The translations under genes were made by a program, and so were the position numbers. From Leucosporidium creatinivorum (lineage: Eukaryota; Basidiomycota; Microbotryomycetes; Leucosporidiales; Leucosporidiaceae): DNA of 64,000 nucleotides. The DNA lies in NCBI GenBank assembly GCA_001600635.1, contig BCKL01000024.1, positions 16,804 to 80,803 on the forward strand. Direction: 5' to 3'. The notes beneath the pieces are model-generated. The model saw nothing but the letters and a program-made list of their open reading frames with translations. It was not told where the DNA came from and ran no database searches. Within the stretch, counting starts at the first letter, position 1. Each line of letters starts with the position of its first letter. Below, piece by piece: positions 21,786 through 34,083 of this stretch.

Positions 21786-24700
21786 ATGCCAGCAGATCGT
21801 ACAGACCGAACGACATCCCAGCTCTTCTCCGCCGTTGCTGCGAACCCTGGAGCTCGAGCGCTGTCCAGCCACGGACCACAACACGAACCGTCTCTTGAGC
21901 GAGGGAAAGGTGAGTCGGGAGATCGCTAGAGAGAAGCTGTAGCTCACCTACGAACCCTCTACAGCTTGTCTGGTCTGTCGCTCGCGCAAGGTGAGCCGAA
22001 TCACTGTATCGCTTGACGCGCTTCGCTGCCGTTTCGGGGGCAGAGCTAACGCCGCCTATCCTGCAGATCAAGTGTGATGGGCTCCGCCCAACCTGCCAGA
22101 GCTGTGCTAAAAGTGCACGAGCTCACGGCGAGGAGCCCATCCCTTGCAACTACGCCGAGCCGGTGCGAAAGGGCAAGAAGGCGGCGACGACGACGACCAA
22201 GGTGCAGGAGTTGCAGGACAAGCTCGGTGGGTAGCTATCGGGCTCTCTCGATGCTATCGCTGACCGCTGCTACCCTACAGACCGGATGGAAGCCCTGCTG
22301 CAAGCTGCGCCGGCGCCGACACCCCCACCTGCCATCTCGCCGCCCGAGCTTCCTTCCTTCGCAGCCAACGACACCCTTCCCTTCTCCTACATGAACTCGA
22401 CGTCCACCTACGCCCTCTCGAGCTCACAGGGCTTCAACGATTGGCCGCAAGCCACCAATCTGGCTTCAGGGAGTGATGGCCTATCGTTCGACCCGAGCAG
22501 CCTCTTCGGCTTGGGCAACTCGCCTTCCTTCTTCGGACAGCCATTCGATCCCTCAAGTGTCCTCGGAAGTACAGCCTTCGATTCCAGCGCTTTTAGTATC
22601 GTGGAAGCAAGCTTTGGATTCGACATCACGATGCCGAGTGCTTCGACCGAGGTGTTGCCTTTCGGATGGCCAGAAGATGTATGGCCCTCTAAGCAAACTC
22701 TCGAGCACCGGCTGACCTCTCCCCCATCCTGTAGCTTCCTCCGCCATCGCTGCTCTTGAAGCTCGTCGACGCCTTCTTCCTTCGGGCCGAGTTCCACGGC
22801 CACGAAATGGTGTCCATGGTCCACGAGGGAAAGCTCAGGAGTGCTCTCAAGCTCCCAGCAACCCACATCAACTTTCGTGAGTTTTACCGCCGACTCGAAT
22901 GGGGCGATCTGCTGCCGGGAGGAGAAGCGAGCATAAGATGAGACGCTGATCTTGCTCTCTCCGTCGTCTCCTCCGCGTCAACCTACAGCATCTGTCTGCC
23001 TGCTACACGCCATTGCATCCACGGCGGTCAGGCGACTGCCCGAGTCTGCTCTCGCCCAGGACACCCGAAGCTGGTCGACCACCGAGGACTTTGCCCTGTT
23101 CCATGTCGAGAAGGCACGAGCGCTAGTCGAGCCCTGCTTCAGTCAGCAAAGTGGGAGGAAGCACCTTCAGGTTCGTGATCTCGGCCTGCGCTCAGTGACC
23201 TCTCCGACTGACCTCGCCCTCGCTCTACAGCTCGTCCAAGCAGCTATCTTACTCTGCTGGCACTCCTACACCACCGCACGCTTCTCAACCGTCTGGCTCG
23301 ACGTTTCCACTGCCGTACGGATAGCTACATGTCTCGGCCTCCATCACGTTCGCGTCGCGAGGGTCGGCTCCGATGGGAAGCTGGACGACAATCGCAAGGG
23401 ATTCAAGAGCACTTCGTTGGAGCCGACGAATGACCCCGAGGAGCTTCGGGAACGAGCTTTGACCTTCTACGCCGTTTGGATGGGAGATCGTATCGCCTCG
23501 GCGAGCACTGGTGAGTGATGAGTGCCGAGCTCATCCTGGCGAGGAGCTGACCGCCTTGCTTCCAGGATGGACCCATTCGCTCGACGACGCGGATGTCACG
23601 ACACTTCTGCCTTACCCACCGCCTCAAGTCTATCCGGTAGGTAGCTGTTTCCGCTCAGCGAGCGCCGAAAGCTGACCGAAGTCCACCCTTCACAGCTCGA
23701 CGACCTCATTCTCAGTCCACTCTCGCAGCACAACCCTAACTTCCTCATCGCGCACCCACCCCACCTCGTCGGCGTCGAACAACTCTACCTCAAGGTTTTC
23801 TTCGCCCTCGGCCGAACGACGAGCCTTAAGAACCGAGCGCCTGAGCCAATGGGTCGAGGTCTCCCTCTGCCTTCGATGGACGGAGAGGTTCCCGACTTTC
23901 GTACATCGTACGCTCGCAGTGTACCCTGCCCAGGAAACCACAGCTGACCTTTCAACCGCGCAGATCCGCCTTCAAGCGCCTCGACTCGGACATCGTCCAG
24001 CTCCGCCTTTCCATCCCTCGCGAGTTCTCCCTCTCGCAACTCCTCGTCGACGGCGACACTCGGCGCCCTCTCATCTGCACCGTCCCGCACCTCGCCACCA
24101 TCATGCTGCACGAGCCCTTCGCCAGCCTCGACCCAAACGACTCGGCTTCGAATGATCAATGTCAACTCTCGGCACGGGCTATCCTTGACACGTTCTACAT
24201 GATCTATGGATCTTCCTACGACGGCAAGCTGCTGTCGCCATTCCTCAACTTCATCTGGGGCGTCGCTGGAAGTGAGTCGAGGGCGAGCGTCGTGCAGGCG
24301 GAGATACCGCTGACTTGCCTGCGCTACAGGGACTCTCGTGCGCGAGCTGGCCATCAAGCAGTACCGGTCTCAGACGACGGGCACCTTGGAGCTCATCCAA
24401 GAGGTCACCACCATCATCGACGCTCTCGGCCGTCACCCTTCGCCGCTCTCGAGTGAGTCCTCTCTCCATAGCTCGTGGGGGTCTTCCAGGCTACGTCCCG
24501 AGCTTCGGCGAGTAAGAGTGGGGCTAATCCGCTTGTGTTCGCTCTCTCTCTCCGACAGCCGCCACCTCCCATGTCCTCGCCGCCCTCCTCGCCGAGCCTC
24601 ACCACGCCCTCCCCAAGCTCGGCACTTCGGCCTACGTATCCGGCCACCTGCTTCCCGAGGGCTTCACGCCAGGAAGCAGCTGTACGCCTCCAAGTACGAA

Positions 24701-24824
24701 CGGCACGTCGGCGTCGAGTCAATCTCTCGGCTACGAGGGCCTCTTCCCCGGCGCGGGTCCGAGCCAGCTGCTGGATGAGCTCAATAGATTCAGCGAGGTT
24801 TCTGGAGCTGTACAGAGTTGGTGA
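21786..24824 (+). CDS. second Zn2Cys6 fungal transcription factor
   Basis: Nuclear regulator of about 780 residues in roughly 11 exons. Exon 1 begins MPADRTDRTTSQLFSAV; exons 1-3 join to ACLVCRSRKIKCDGLRPTCQ SCAKS ... IPCNYAEP, a zinc cluster with a widened last gap (after SCAKSARAHGEEPIPC). KVQELQDKLDRMEALL forms the coiled-coil dimerisation segment. A Ser/Gly/Phe-rich linker (TYALSSSQGFNDWPQ...) precedes the fungal transcription factor domain: LVDAFFLRAEFHGHEMVSMV, HSYTTARFSTVWLDVSTAVR, IATCLGLHHVRV. The end, ELNRFSEVSGAVQSW, stops at TGA 24822-24824. It is unlike the first Zn2Cys6 gene outside the domain order, so not a recent duplicate. No neighbour points clearly to its targets; the lyase pair downstream is one candidate. 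Confidence 0.88.
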
Positions 24825-25276
24825 GGGTGCTGTAACGCGAGTCAATAGCATTACACATCGGACCCTTCGAGGACACCCTTCGAGGACGGAAGCGAACACC
24901 GAGCTTTCTCGAGTTCTCCAACAGCGGCGAGGCAGGTATCGCAGAGGTGTAAGTCGATGCAACAGCTTTTTTCATAGCTTCCACAAGCCTTCGAGTAAAC
25001 CAATGGCCCGAGACTTGACCACTCGAGATCCTTTTTAACTCTCCTCCTCTTTCCAGCTTCGGCGAAGGCACTTCTCACTTCTTTACTCCCTACCGCCGAC
25101 AGTCGTGGCTTCAAATGATTGCCGACATTCCTCCCTCGGCCCCCTGAACCTTTTACTCCCCTCGGCTACGCTGTTCTATCCCTGTTCAGACGAAAGAGTG
25201 CGCGCGCCGGCGACGCAGCTGCCTGCGCTCTTCTTTCGCCTCTTACCTCTCCCAGGCGCTCGCTCTAGCAGTCAAG
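24825..25276. other. intergenic region with a 13-bp tandem repeat
   Basis: No gene. ACCCTTCGAGGAC occurs twice in direct contact at 24862-24874 and 24875-24887. The right part, pyrimidine-rich, should hold the promoter of the first lyase-like gene. Confidence 0.6.
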
Positions 25277-28200
25277 ATGCATCGAGGTAGTGTAGACTCG
25301 GCACAAGCGCCCCTGCACGGCAACAGGTGAGTTGGCCCTTGCTGAAGCCGCCAGAGCTCTCGCCGGCTGCGCGTTCCTTTCCCCTCAGCTTCGCCCCAGC
25401 TCACCGCAAACAAACCCGCATCGAACAGTAACCAGGCCTACCAAGGTGTGCCAACCGATGGCTATGGATCAGGCTGGACCGGCGAGAAGTCTACTCGGGC
25501 ACCACCAGTACGTTCATCGCCGAGCTTGCGCCGAAGCGCTCGCCGAGCTGACCTTCGCCTTCGTGTCGCAGAAGAAGTCCAAGAAGTGGCTCTGGATCAT
25601 CCTCGCCATCGTCGCTGTCCTCGTCATCGTCGGAGCTGTGGTGGGAGGTGTCGTCGGCTCGAGGAGCAGCAAGAACAAGGCCGTGAGTAAATCGGAAGCG
25701 GCTAGTGTAGGCGGGAGTAGCTCGTCTAAGGGCAAATCCACCTCCACCAAGTCTTCTTCCAGCGGCTCGAACGCAGCCGGCGACGGCACACGCTCAGCAA
25801 CCGGTGTCAACGATGGTGTCCTGCTCGCAACGGTGCGCCGAACTCTCTCTTTCCCTACAACTTTCGACGCGTGGCTAATCACTCGGCGACGCTGCAGGCA
25901 ACCGACGCGAACGGCGCACCTCTGTATCCATCTTTAACCGGCTCAGCTATCATCGCTAAGCCCACCGTCCTCTCGGACCCTTCGGTCGCCTGCAAGTCGG
26001 ACCCCTACTCCTTCTCCAACTCGTCCTCGCTCAAGGTTCGCACCGAGCATCCTCTACTCATGGCACCAGCATACAAGTGGGAATGTCTGATGACTCAGAG
26101 TGAGTCCCCTTGACAGCAAAGACGAGCTCGGCTTTCGTCTTGAATCTCGGCGTTAAAACTTCTCCCCCGCAGTTCCAAACGACGTGTACCTCAAGTCGTG
26201 GAACGAGACCATCATGGCGAACGCTACACTTTACTACAACTACCCGGTCACCAACTACACCGAGGTGGGCTGTCGCGTTGACCCTTCTGCTCGGCGTTCG
26301 CTCACGTACTCTCGCAGGACGGAGGCCTGACTGGATCAGGTGTTCTGGACCCCGCTCGCGAGGTTCAGCTTCGCATCAAGCACTGGGGCTACGCCTGGAA
26401 GATGACCAACGATACAAAATGGGTGGACCGAGCTTGGAAGGAGCTTTTCGTGAGTTCGGCGCCAACTTCTTTTTCGCCGAACGTCGCTGATCCACCACGC
26501 GTGCAGACTGCCTCCGGAAATGGCACAGCTTACTTTGGACCGGATGGCGATAACTGGAACTCGTCCGTTTCCCTCTATTCCTACCCCTCGAGCCCTCCGC
26601 CGCTCCCCGCTGAACTTGCTTCTCGCAGAGTCCACTTCCTCGACCTCGCCGAGTTCACCGCCGCCTTCGCCTTCGGCTACGACTGGTTCCACGACGCATG
26701 GACGGAGACGCAACGCACCGCTCTCATGTGGTCCATGATCACCCTCGGTCTCGAATACGGCAACAAGGTCTACACCGATCCGTGCGGTGCTGCTGCCGAC
26801 TACAGCTGGTGGACCAAGGTCAACGGGAACTGGAACTGTGTAAGTTGTTATTTTCTCGTGATATGTTCGTGCAGGAAGAGGGCCCGACGTTTCAGACGCG
26901 CCGTCTCGCCTTCGCCGAGCATTTTCCGTCCGTACTTCTCGCCTGATACATGTTTGCCGACCTCCCCTTACTTCACCCAAACAGGTCTGCAACAACGGAC
27001 TTGTCATGGGAGCCCTCGCGATCGCCAACGAGGATCCTACAGGACTCGCCGCCTCGGTGCTCGCCGCGGCTGTCGAAAATGCCAACGGCAACTGCGTCGA
27101 GAGTGTGCAGACCGACGGAACCTGGACGGAGACGCCCGTGAGTTCTTGTTTCCTTCGTCTTGCCTACAGAGCTGCTGCTAACCTGATCCCTCGGCGCAGA
27201 ACTACTGGTGAGCCGAGATTAGGCGCCGAGCACCAGCTCACCAGTCTGGACATCTAGCTGAGCAACCAACTTGCAGGTACTTCGGCTCATATTCGCATGC
27301 AGAGATGGCGTCTTCTCTACTCTCCGCCACTGGATCGACTCAGAACCTCCTCGACACCAACCCGGCGACGAATCTCTCGGGTCTTTATCACATGTGCGCC
27401 AGTGCCTCGATTTAGCTGCTCGCTGTGCAGATGCTGATCTTTCTCCCGAACGCAGGTATGTCACTGGTCAACAGGTAAGAGCGTCACCCAGCTTAAGCCG
27501 AGTTCGGCGCTGACCCGGAAGCGCAGGGCAAGTTCGACTACGGCGACACGGGGCCAAACAAGTACACTGCTACCGCCAACTCGCTGCTTTTCTACGGTGA
27601 TCAGTACAGTGAGTCTGCTCCCAACTATCAGGGGGGGCTCAGGAGAGGGATGAAGCGCGACAGAGACTGAGCGCCGAGCTGACCCTCTCCTCGAAACCTC
27701 GGCAGACATCCCCACCTACGCCCTCTTCCAGCGCGACCGAGGAGACGTTGTCGAACCTATGGCCATGTTCTGGTACAACCCCGAGACGAGTGGTCAATTT
27801 TGGGACGGCCTCGCTCTCGACCATCATTTCGACAACCCGAACGACGCTTGGGCTTCCATGCGCTCTTCATGGACCGATACGCATGGCACCTACGTCGCGA
27901 TGAAGGCGGGCAACATGACCGGACATCAAACCCACGGCGACGTTGATGGAGGCGACTTTGTGCTCGACGCTCTCGGACAACGATGGGCTGGTGAGCTCGG
28001 GAATGGCAACTACTTGGCTGAGGGATACGTGAGTCGCTCTATCTCTGTTGTTCCCCGCTCGAAGCCCGAAGCGCGCTTGTCCAACGCGGGCAGAGCTCAG
28101 GCTGTTTCTTCGGCGCTCGGCGTGGGTGGCTCGCTGATGTTTTTCCTCGCTTCTCTTGACCTCTTCAGTTCACCTCCGAAGCTCAAGACGCGGAGAGATG

Positions 28201-29050
28201 GTACTACTACCGTAAAGCGACCGAGGGACAGAACACCATCCTCATCGACTCGCAGAACCAGAACGTCCTCGCCGCGCCGAACACGACCTTCCTCACGACG
28301 GGCGAGGCTCAAGATGTGCTCGTCTACAAGCCCGACAACTCCAGTACCGCCGTCTTCTCCATCGACATGACGACTTACAACAACGAGACCGAAGCTGGCG
28401 GGGCCAAGCGCGCCATCCGCTTCGTCAATGGCCGCCGGCAGGTTCTCCTTCGTGACGAGATCACGAGCACGGCGTCTCTTCAGTGGTGAGTAGCATGTTC
28501 TCTCCTCTCTTCATTTCGGCGCGCTGACTAGCCGCCCTTCTCTCCTTCGCCCCCGTTTCACTTCTCGGCGCTCACTTCTCGGCGCTCCTCCTACCACTTC
28601 CACTTCCCCTTCTCCACCCTCCCCTCTCACAGGCGCATGCAAACCAACGCCACGATCACCATGTCTAACAACAACCAAACCGCCACCCTCACCCTCAACG
28701 ACGAGACCCTCATCGCAACTCTCCGCCAACCCTCGGGCGGCGCCTTCTTCACCCAAGCTGCCGTCGCTGCGAGTACGGATCACGCTCTCGCGAGTGGGAG
28801 CGAGAATGAGAACCAGCCGAACCCTGGTGTTACGGTCCTGACGGTCGCTTGCGAGGCGGGAATGAACACGATTGAGGTGCTGTTTAAGTGAGTTCGGCGG
28901 TGAGGGGGGGAGAAGGAGGAGCGCCGAGCTGACTTTGTATGACATTGGAACAGTCCTCAATGGCCCGACTTCAATGCCAACTCCTACGTCGACCCTCCCG
29001 ACGTGACCATCGACAACTGGACCCTCACTTCGCACGAGACTTCCGCTTAG
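25277..29050 (+). CDS. membrane-anchored heparinase II/III-like protein, tandem copy 1
   Basis: Putative polysaccharide lyase or glycan-binding relative with an (alpha/alpha) toroid. The N-terminal cytosolic tail (NQAYQGVPTDGYGSGW) leads to a basic stop KKSKKW and one helix, LWIILAIVAVLVIVGAVVGG, so this is a type II signal anchor; a Ser/Lys-rich stalk follows. The luminal domain has EHPLLMAPAYKWEC, VQLRIKHWGYAWKM, WWTKVNGNWNCVCNNGLVMG, LLSATGSTQN and the heparinase II/III motif TGHQTHGDVDGGDFVLDALG. It closes with a beta-rich C-terminus ending TIDNWTLTSHETSA. Many NxS/T sites suggest glycosylation. About 15 introns, including an 8-nt exon (27200-27207) and a 19-nt exon (27456-27474). The first coding exon is uncertain: ATG 25277 is my best guess, the splice phase to the next exon is ambiguous. 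Substrate unknown; cell-wall or capsule uronic-acid polymers are an inference. Confidence 0.85.
27200..27207 (+). other. 8-nt micro-exon (AACTACTG) in lyase-like copy 1
   Basis: AACTACTG lies between a consensus acceptor (CGGCGCAG) and a donor (GTGAGC). Including it restores the reading TETP-NYW-YFGSYSHAEM, which matches TETA... SETANYWYFGTTG in copy 2, where the same residues are encoded with a single intron. Omitting it breaks the frame. Confidence 0.8.
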
Positions 29051-29897
29051 AGTCGACGTCTCCCTCGGCGTTCCCTTCCCCCTTCCCCCTCCCCCCTGCC
29101 CCCTTCCCCTCCCCAACAGACAATCCCATCCTTATTCACCTTTCTCCCTCCTTCATACCAGCCCCATCTGACAATCCAACCCTCATTCAGCTACCCATTT
29201 CGCTCGCGCCGAGATCGCCGAGAGGCGAAGAGGAATGCCTTGCTGCTCGGTCTGATACTAATCTCAGGGGGGTGCAGGCGGGTCGGGAGTGGTTCATGCA
29301 TGCTTCAGCTCTCTGAGCTGTCAGGTAGCTGAGAAAGCCAGTTCTCGAGCGGCTCGGCGCTCATCACGCATGGAGTGAGTCGGCCCCCTTTTCTCGGTTT
29401 TACAGTCTAACTGACCGCCGTTCGACTACAGATCTGTTTCCGATGAATCTAACTCTCTCTGCAGCTTCCGAGCTGCACTCGACTCTGCGGAATGCAGGCT
29501 CTCAGTCGCGCACCGCCTTAGGTTCGGCTCGACGCGACCCTTCGCCTCTCTTGCTTCGTCTGCTACCTCGTCTTTCGCTCGCTTGCTACTAACACTTGTA
29601 GTACAAGCGACAGTACCGTACGTCTGCTCTCTTATACTCTCTTACACGTTTCACCCCCATCACTCTCGTCCTTTACGCGTTCGCAAACAGTCGCTAACTT
29701 CTCCCCGTTCGCGCCTGCTCAGATGTACCGGCAATCCAACGACAGCCAGCAGCGGCCACTAGCCAATGTCGACTAGTGAGCCTCACATCTCCCTACAGAA
29801 ACTGAGCGGCCCCTCCGTCCTACGAACACCGCTCGGGGAGCCTCTCTCAGCGATCTGACTCTGCCTCTCTCTTTCTCCTCCCTTCCTTGTCTTGACC
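29051..29897. other. intergenic region between the two lyase-like genes
   Basis: 847 nt with no supported gene. The first 130 nt are very pyrimidine-rich (CCCTTCCCC runs) and follow the stop of copy 1. The central part has CTACAG and GTGAGT words resembling leader introns before the ATG of copy 2 at 29898. Confidence 0.5.
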
Positions 29898-32800
29898 ATG
29901 GCTTCCCCCGACAAAAGCTCAGCAGCGGGCACTCATGAGCCCAAGTATGGAAACGCAGGCTACGGATCAGGCTACAACTCGAAGGGAGAACCCGTGAGTT
30001 CTCGTTCCTCTTCTTGCGGGCGCCATTCGACAGCATGAGCAGGATTGGTCGAACGAGTGGTGCGCTTTATCGCTGGAGGCCGTACCTTGCACCTCGGCTG
30101 TAGCGCATCAGCCACCAGCTCGGTTTTGGGGCGGTTGACGCGCGTTCGGGTTCGAGCGCTGTAGCACGAGCGGAGGCTCCGTACGAGGGTGGCGGAAGTC
30201 GAGCAAGAGTCCTGTAGCAGTCTCAAGGATTGCTCTGCTCTCCTGCGGCACTCACGCATCTCTGGATCCGCTGCACCGGTGTGCTGGAAGCCTTCGCACG
30301 CGGTACCTGAAGCATCTGAGCGCGACGACTCGACACTTTGCTAATCTCCGCTTCCCTGCATCGCTACAGCAGAAGAAGAAGTCCAAGAGATGGCTCTGGA
30401 TCCTCATCGCCATCCTCGCCCTCCTCATCGTCATCGGCGCCGTCGTCGGCGGAGTCGTAGGCTCGCGCGCCGCGAAGAACAGCAACAAGGCGGCAGAGTC
30501 GAACGGCGACAACTCGGGCAGCGGCAGCAACAACGGAGGAGCCAGTGGAAAGTCCAACAACGGACCTACTGCCACCAAGGGTAGCGGCAAGAACGCTGTG
30601 AAGCCTACCGTGAGTTTGGGGAGGGATGGGGCCGAGCGAAGACCGAGAGCTGACCTTTCGAACTCGACCACAGGCCACCGACCAGTACGGCAACCCTCAA
30701 TACCCTACCAGCACCGGATCCGCCAAGATTGCCGCTCCCGCCTTCACCACCAATGACTCGCTCTCGTGCGGCAGCGACCCCTACTCGTTCGGCGCCTCTG
30801 GCTCGCTCGCCGTGCGCAAGGAGCACCCTCTCCTCTTCGCCCCTGCCTACAAGTGGGACTGCCTGCCCAAGCTCATCGCCCAGGACTCCTACATGAGCTA
30901 CTGGAACGACACCATCTTTGCCAACGCGACCAAGTTCTACGAGTCCAACCCCACCAACTACTCGATTGATGGATGCCTCAGCTGCTCCGGAGTCCTCGAT
31001 GTCGCCCGCGAGGTTCAGCTCAAGATCAAGCACTGGGGATACGCCTACAAGATTAGCGGTGACACCAAGTGGGCTGACCGCGCCTGGCGTGAGCTCGAGG
31101 TGAGTTGCTCCGCCGAGATCGCTCCTCCTTACCCCGAGGCTGATCTCGCTTCTCTCTCGCCATCTAGACCGCCGCCGGTAACACCTCGCAAGCCTTCGGA
31201 GCCACTGGCGACAACTGGAACACGTTCGTCTCTCGCACATTCTCCCCTCCTCGCTCGCGCTGACGTCGGATCTCACCCACAGCGCCCACTTCCTCGACGT
31301 CGGAGAGTTCCTCACCGCCTTCGCCATCGGCTACGACTGGTTCTACGACGCCTGGACCCAGACTCAGCGCGACGCCATCAGGTGGTCCATCATCGAGCTC
31401 GGTCTGCAGAAGGGACTCAACGCCTACGCTGACCCTACCGGCGAGGGAGCCAACTACAACTGGTGGACCAAGGTCAACGGAAACTGGAACTGCGTGAGTT
31501 GTCGACTCCTTCAGGCCGTCTTCGTCCCCTCGTCGAGCTTCCCCTGCACTCTCTCGCCTCGCTCCCCTGAACTCTCTCGCCTCGCTCCCTGGCTGACCTT
31601 CGGCTTCTTCGCTTGTAAAGGTCTGCAACAACGGACTCATCACCGGAGCTCTCGCCATCGCCAACGAGGACACCACTGGCATCGCTGCCCGAGTCCTCGA
31701 GTACGCCGTCGCCAACGCCGCTGACAACTGCGCGATGAGCCCTTCGAACGATGGCACCTGGTCCGAGACTGCCAACTACGTGCGTTTGAGCTTCTTGGTC
31801 CCTCTTTCCTCGCCTCTGCGCGCTTCGAGCGATCCAAGCGGCACCGAACGAGCTCGCTGACCTTCCCTCGCCTCCTCTAACCATTCTTTACGCCGCCTCT
31901 CCGCACTTTCCTTGCCTTTCACGCGCGCTTCGACTTCCTCAGTGGTACTTCGGAACTACCGGTCATGTCCAGATGGCCTCGGCTCTTCTCTCCGCCACCG
32001 GCTCGACCCAGAACCTCCTCGACTCCAACCCCGGCATGAAGCTCTCGGGTCTCTACCACATGTAGGTCGGCGCTCTACTTCTCTAGATCTCGATCTCGTT
32101 GCTTGTCGAAAGCCGAGCGGCGGAGTGCGATACGACTGGAGAAGGAGACTGACCTGCTCCTCCTCTCCCGCGCGCAGGTACGTTACTGGACACCAGGGAC
32201 TCTTCAACTACGGTGATTGCGGACCCAACAAGTTTGTGGCTACCGCCAACGCTCTCATGTTCTACGGATCGCAGTACGGTGAGTCTCGAGCGATGAGTTT
32301 GAGCGCCGAGAGATGAAAGCCGAGTCGGTCGAGTCGTAGCGGGGCGCTGACCTCTCCTTCTCTCCTTCTCTTCTTCCCCCGTCGCACCGCCGCTGCATCA
32401 CCACTCGACACCCTCTCGCAGACATGCCCGAGTACACCCTCTTCCAGCGCGACCGCGGAGATGCTCCCGAGCCCATGTCGATGCTTTACTACGACCCTCA
32501 AGTCACCGGCCAGTTCTGGCAGGGACTCGCTCTCGACTACCACTTCACCAACAACACCGATTCGTGGGTCTCGATGCGCTCCTCTTGGACCGACAACGAC
32601 GGCGTCTACGTCGCCATGAAGAGCGGCGTGCTCACTGGTCATCAGACCCATGGAGATCTCGATGGTGGAGACTTTGTTCTTGATGCTCTTGGACAGCGTT
32701 GGGCCGGCGAGCTCGGCAACGGAGACTACCTCTCGGAGGGCTACGTGAGCCGGCTTGCCCTCCCCTTCCTCCTGTTTGCGTCGCTGACCTCCTCCCATCT

Positions 32801-33662
32801 CACAGTTCTCCAACGAGAACCAACCTTCCGACAGGTGGAAGTACTTCCGCAAGGCCACCGAGGGACAGAACACGCTCGTCTTCGATGGTCTCAACCAGAA
32901 CGTCGACGGCCTCCCCACCACCGCCTTCGACTCGACGGGAGAGAAGCAGGACGCCCTCGTCTACACTCCCGCCAACTCGAGTACCGCCCTCTTCACTACC
33001 ACTTTGACGACCTTCTACAACGATACTAGGTGAGCTCGGAGTTCCTTCCCACTTCGGCGTGAGAGAAGAGCGCTCGCTGACTCGTTCACCCTTGACTCCA
33101 CAGCTCGGCCATGCGCGGTATTCGCCTGCTCAACGGTCGTCGTCAAGTCCTCCTCCAGGATGAGGTCGACACCACCGTCGCCGTCCAGTGGTGAGTGTTC
33201 TCGGTCGCCCTTCTCGATGCACTCGCTGACCTTTTCCCTTCATAGGCGCATGTTCACCAACGCCACCGTCACCCTCTCCAACAACGACCGCACCGCCTCC
33301 CTCGCTCTCGGTGGCCAGACCCTCATCGCAACCATCCAGGAGCCCGCCGGAGCCAGCTTCGCCGTGCAGACGGATCCTACTCGTACCGCCAGCCTCGGCG
33401 CTCTTCCTCCTGCTTCGGTCGACCAGCCCAACCCTGGAGTCTCGCTTCTGAGCATCGATATCGAAGCCGGCACCAACACCGTTGCTGTGCTGTTCAAGTG
33501 AGTCTGAGCTTCGAGCGACTGCTCGTTCGGCCTTGACCGTGAACAAAGCTGACTTCGCCCCTTCCCAACTACAGCCCCCAGTACAAGGGTGTTTCGGCCA
33601 ACACCTACATCACTCCACCTTCGGTCGCCCTCGCCGACTGGACCCTCACTTCGCACGAATAG
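29898..33662 (+). CDS. membrane-anchored heparinase II/III-like protein, tandem copy 2
   Basis: Tandem paralogue of the preceding gene, same strand, 850 nt downstream. Start MASPDKSSAAGTHEPKYG, tail ending SGYNSKGEP, then QKKKSKRWLWILIAIL and a single hydrophobic helix (type II anchor) followed by a Gly/Ser/Asn-rich stalk. The luminal part repeats the landmarks: EHPLLFAPAYKWDC, VQLKIKHWGYAYKI, WWTKVNGNWNCVCNNGLITG, LLSATGSTQN, YVTGHQGLFNYGDCGPNKF, and THGDLDGGDFVLDALGQRWA. The usual family core is HxHxDxG; here the second His is Asp (HGDLDGG) in both copies. Stop TAG 33660-33662 after WTLTSHE. The first intron is 376 nt (29994-30369), the rest mostly 55-160 nt. Lacks the two small-exon splits of copy 1. 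Likely a surface glycan lyase; activity unproven. Confidence 0.88.
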
Positions 33663-34083
33663 CTCGGCGATTCTTCCGGTCGACGCCCCTAGAGTCGACC
33701 TCTCCCTCCTTCTCTCGCTTCTAACGATTGGACCAATGGACCTTTGAACATGACGATTTCCTAATATGACCACGCTCTTTCTCGCTGTAGTTCGCCTTGT
33801 ACGGTTCCGAAGGAGAGACAGCGAAGGAGCGGCTCGGTCCTCTACTCGCTCGCTTAATCACTGCTACTGAGGCTCAAGCACGGGAGGAGCCCCCTCGAGT
33901 CAATTACTCTCTCTTCTCTCATGCTCCTACTCCGCTACAGGAAGACCGGATGCGTGCGACGAGGGTCATCAGGCGGTCCTACTCAGCCAAGCCTCGCCGA
34001 AAGTCCTTCCAAGTTCTGGAAAGAGGGTTGCTGAAGGGTTGGCTTCGTCGAAGTCGCTCGATTCTCCTACAACTACCGCCAGG
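33663..34083. other. intergenic region before the secreted acidic protein gene
   Basis: 421 nt without a supported gene; open frames here lack motifs. Contains the 3' end of lyase-like copy 2 and the presumed promoter of the next gene. Confidence 0.5.

Noticed and set aside
25277-33662. Reading the tandem pair as glycoside hydrolases
   Set aside because: The HGDxDGGDFVLDALG core and overall order fit heparinase II/III-like proteins better; no hydrolase signature seen.
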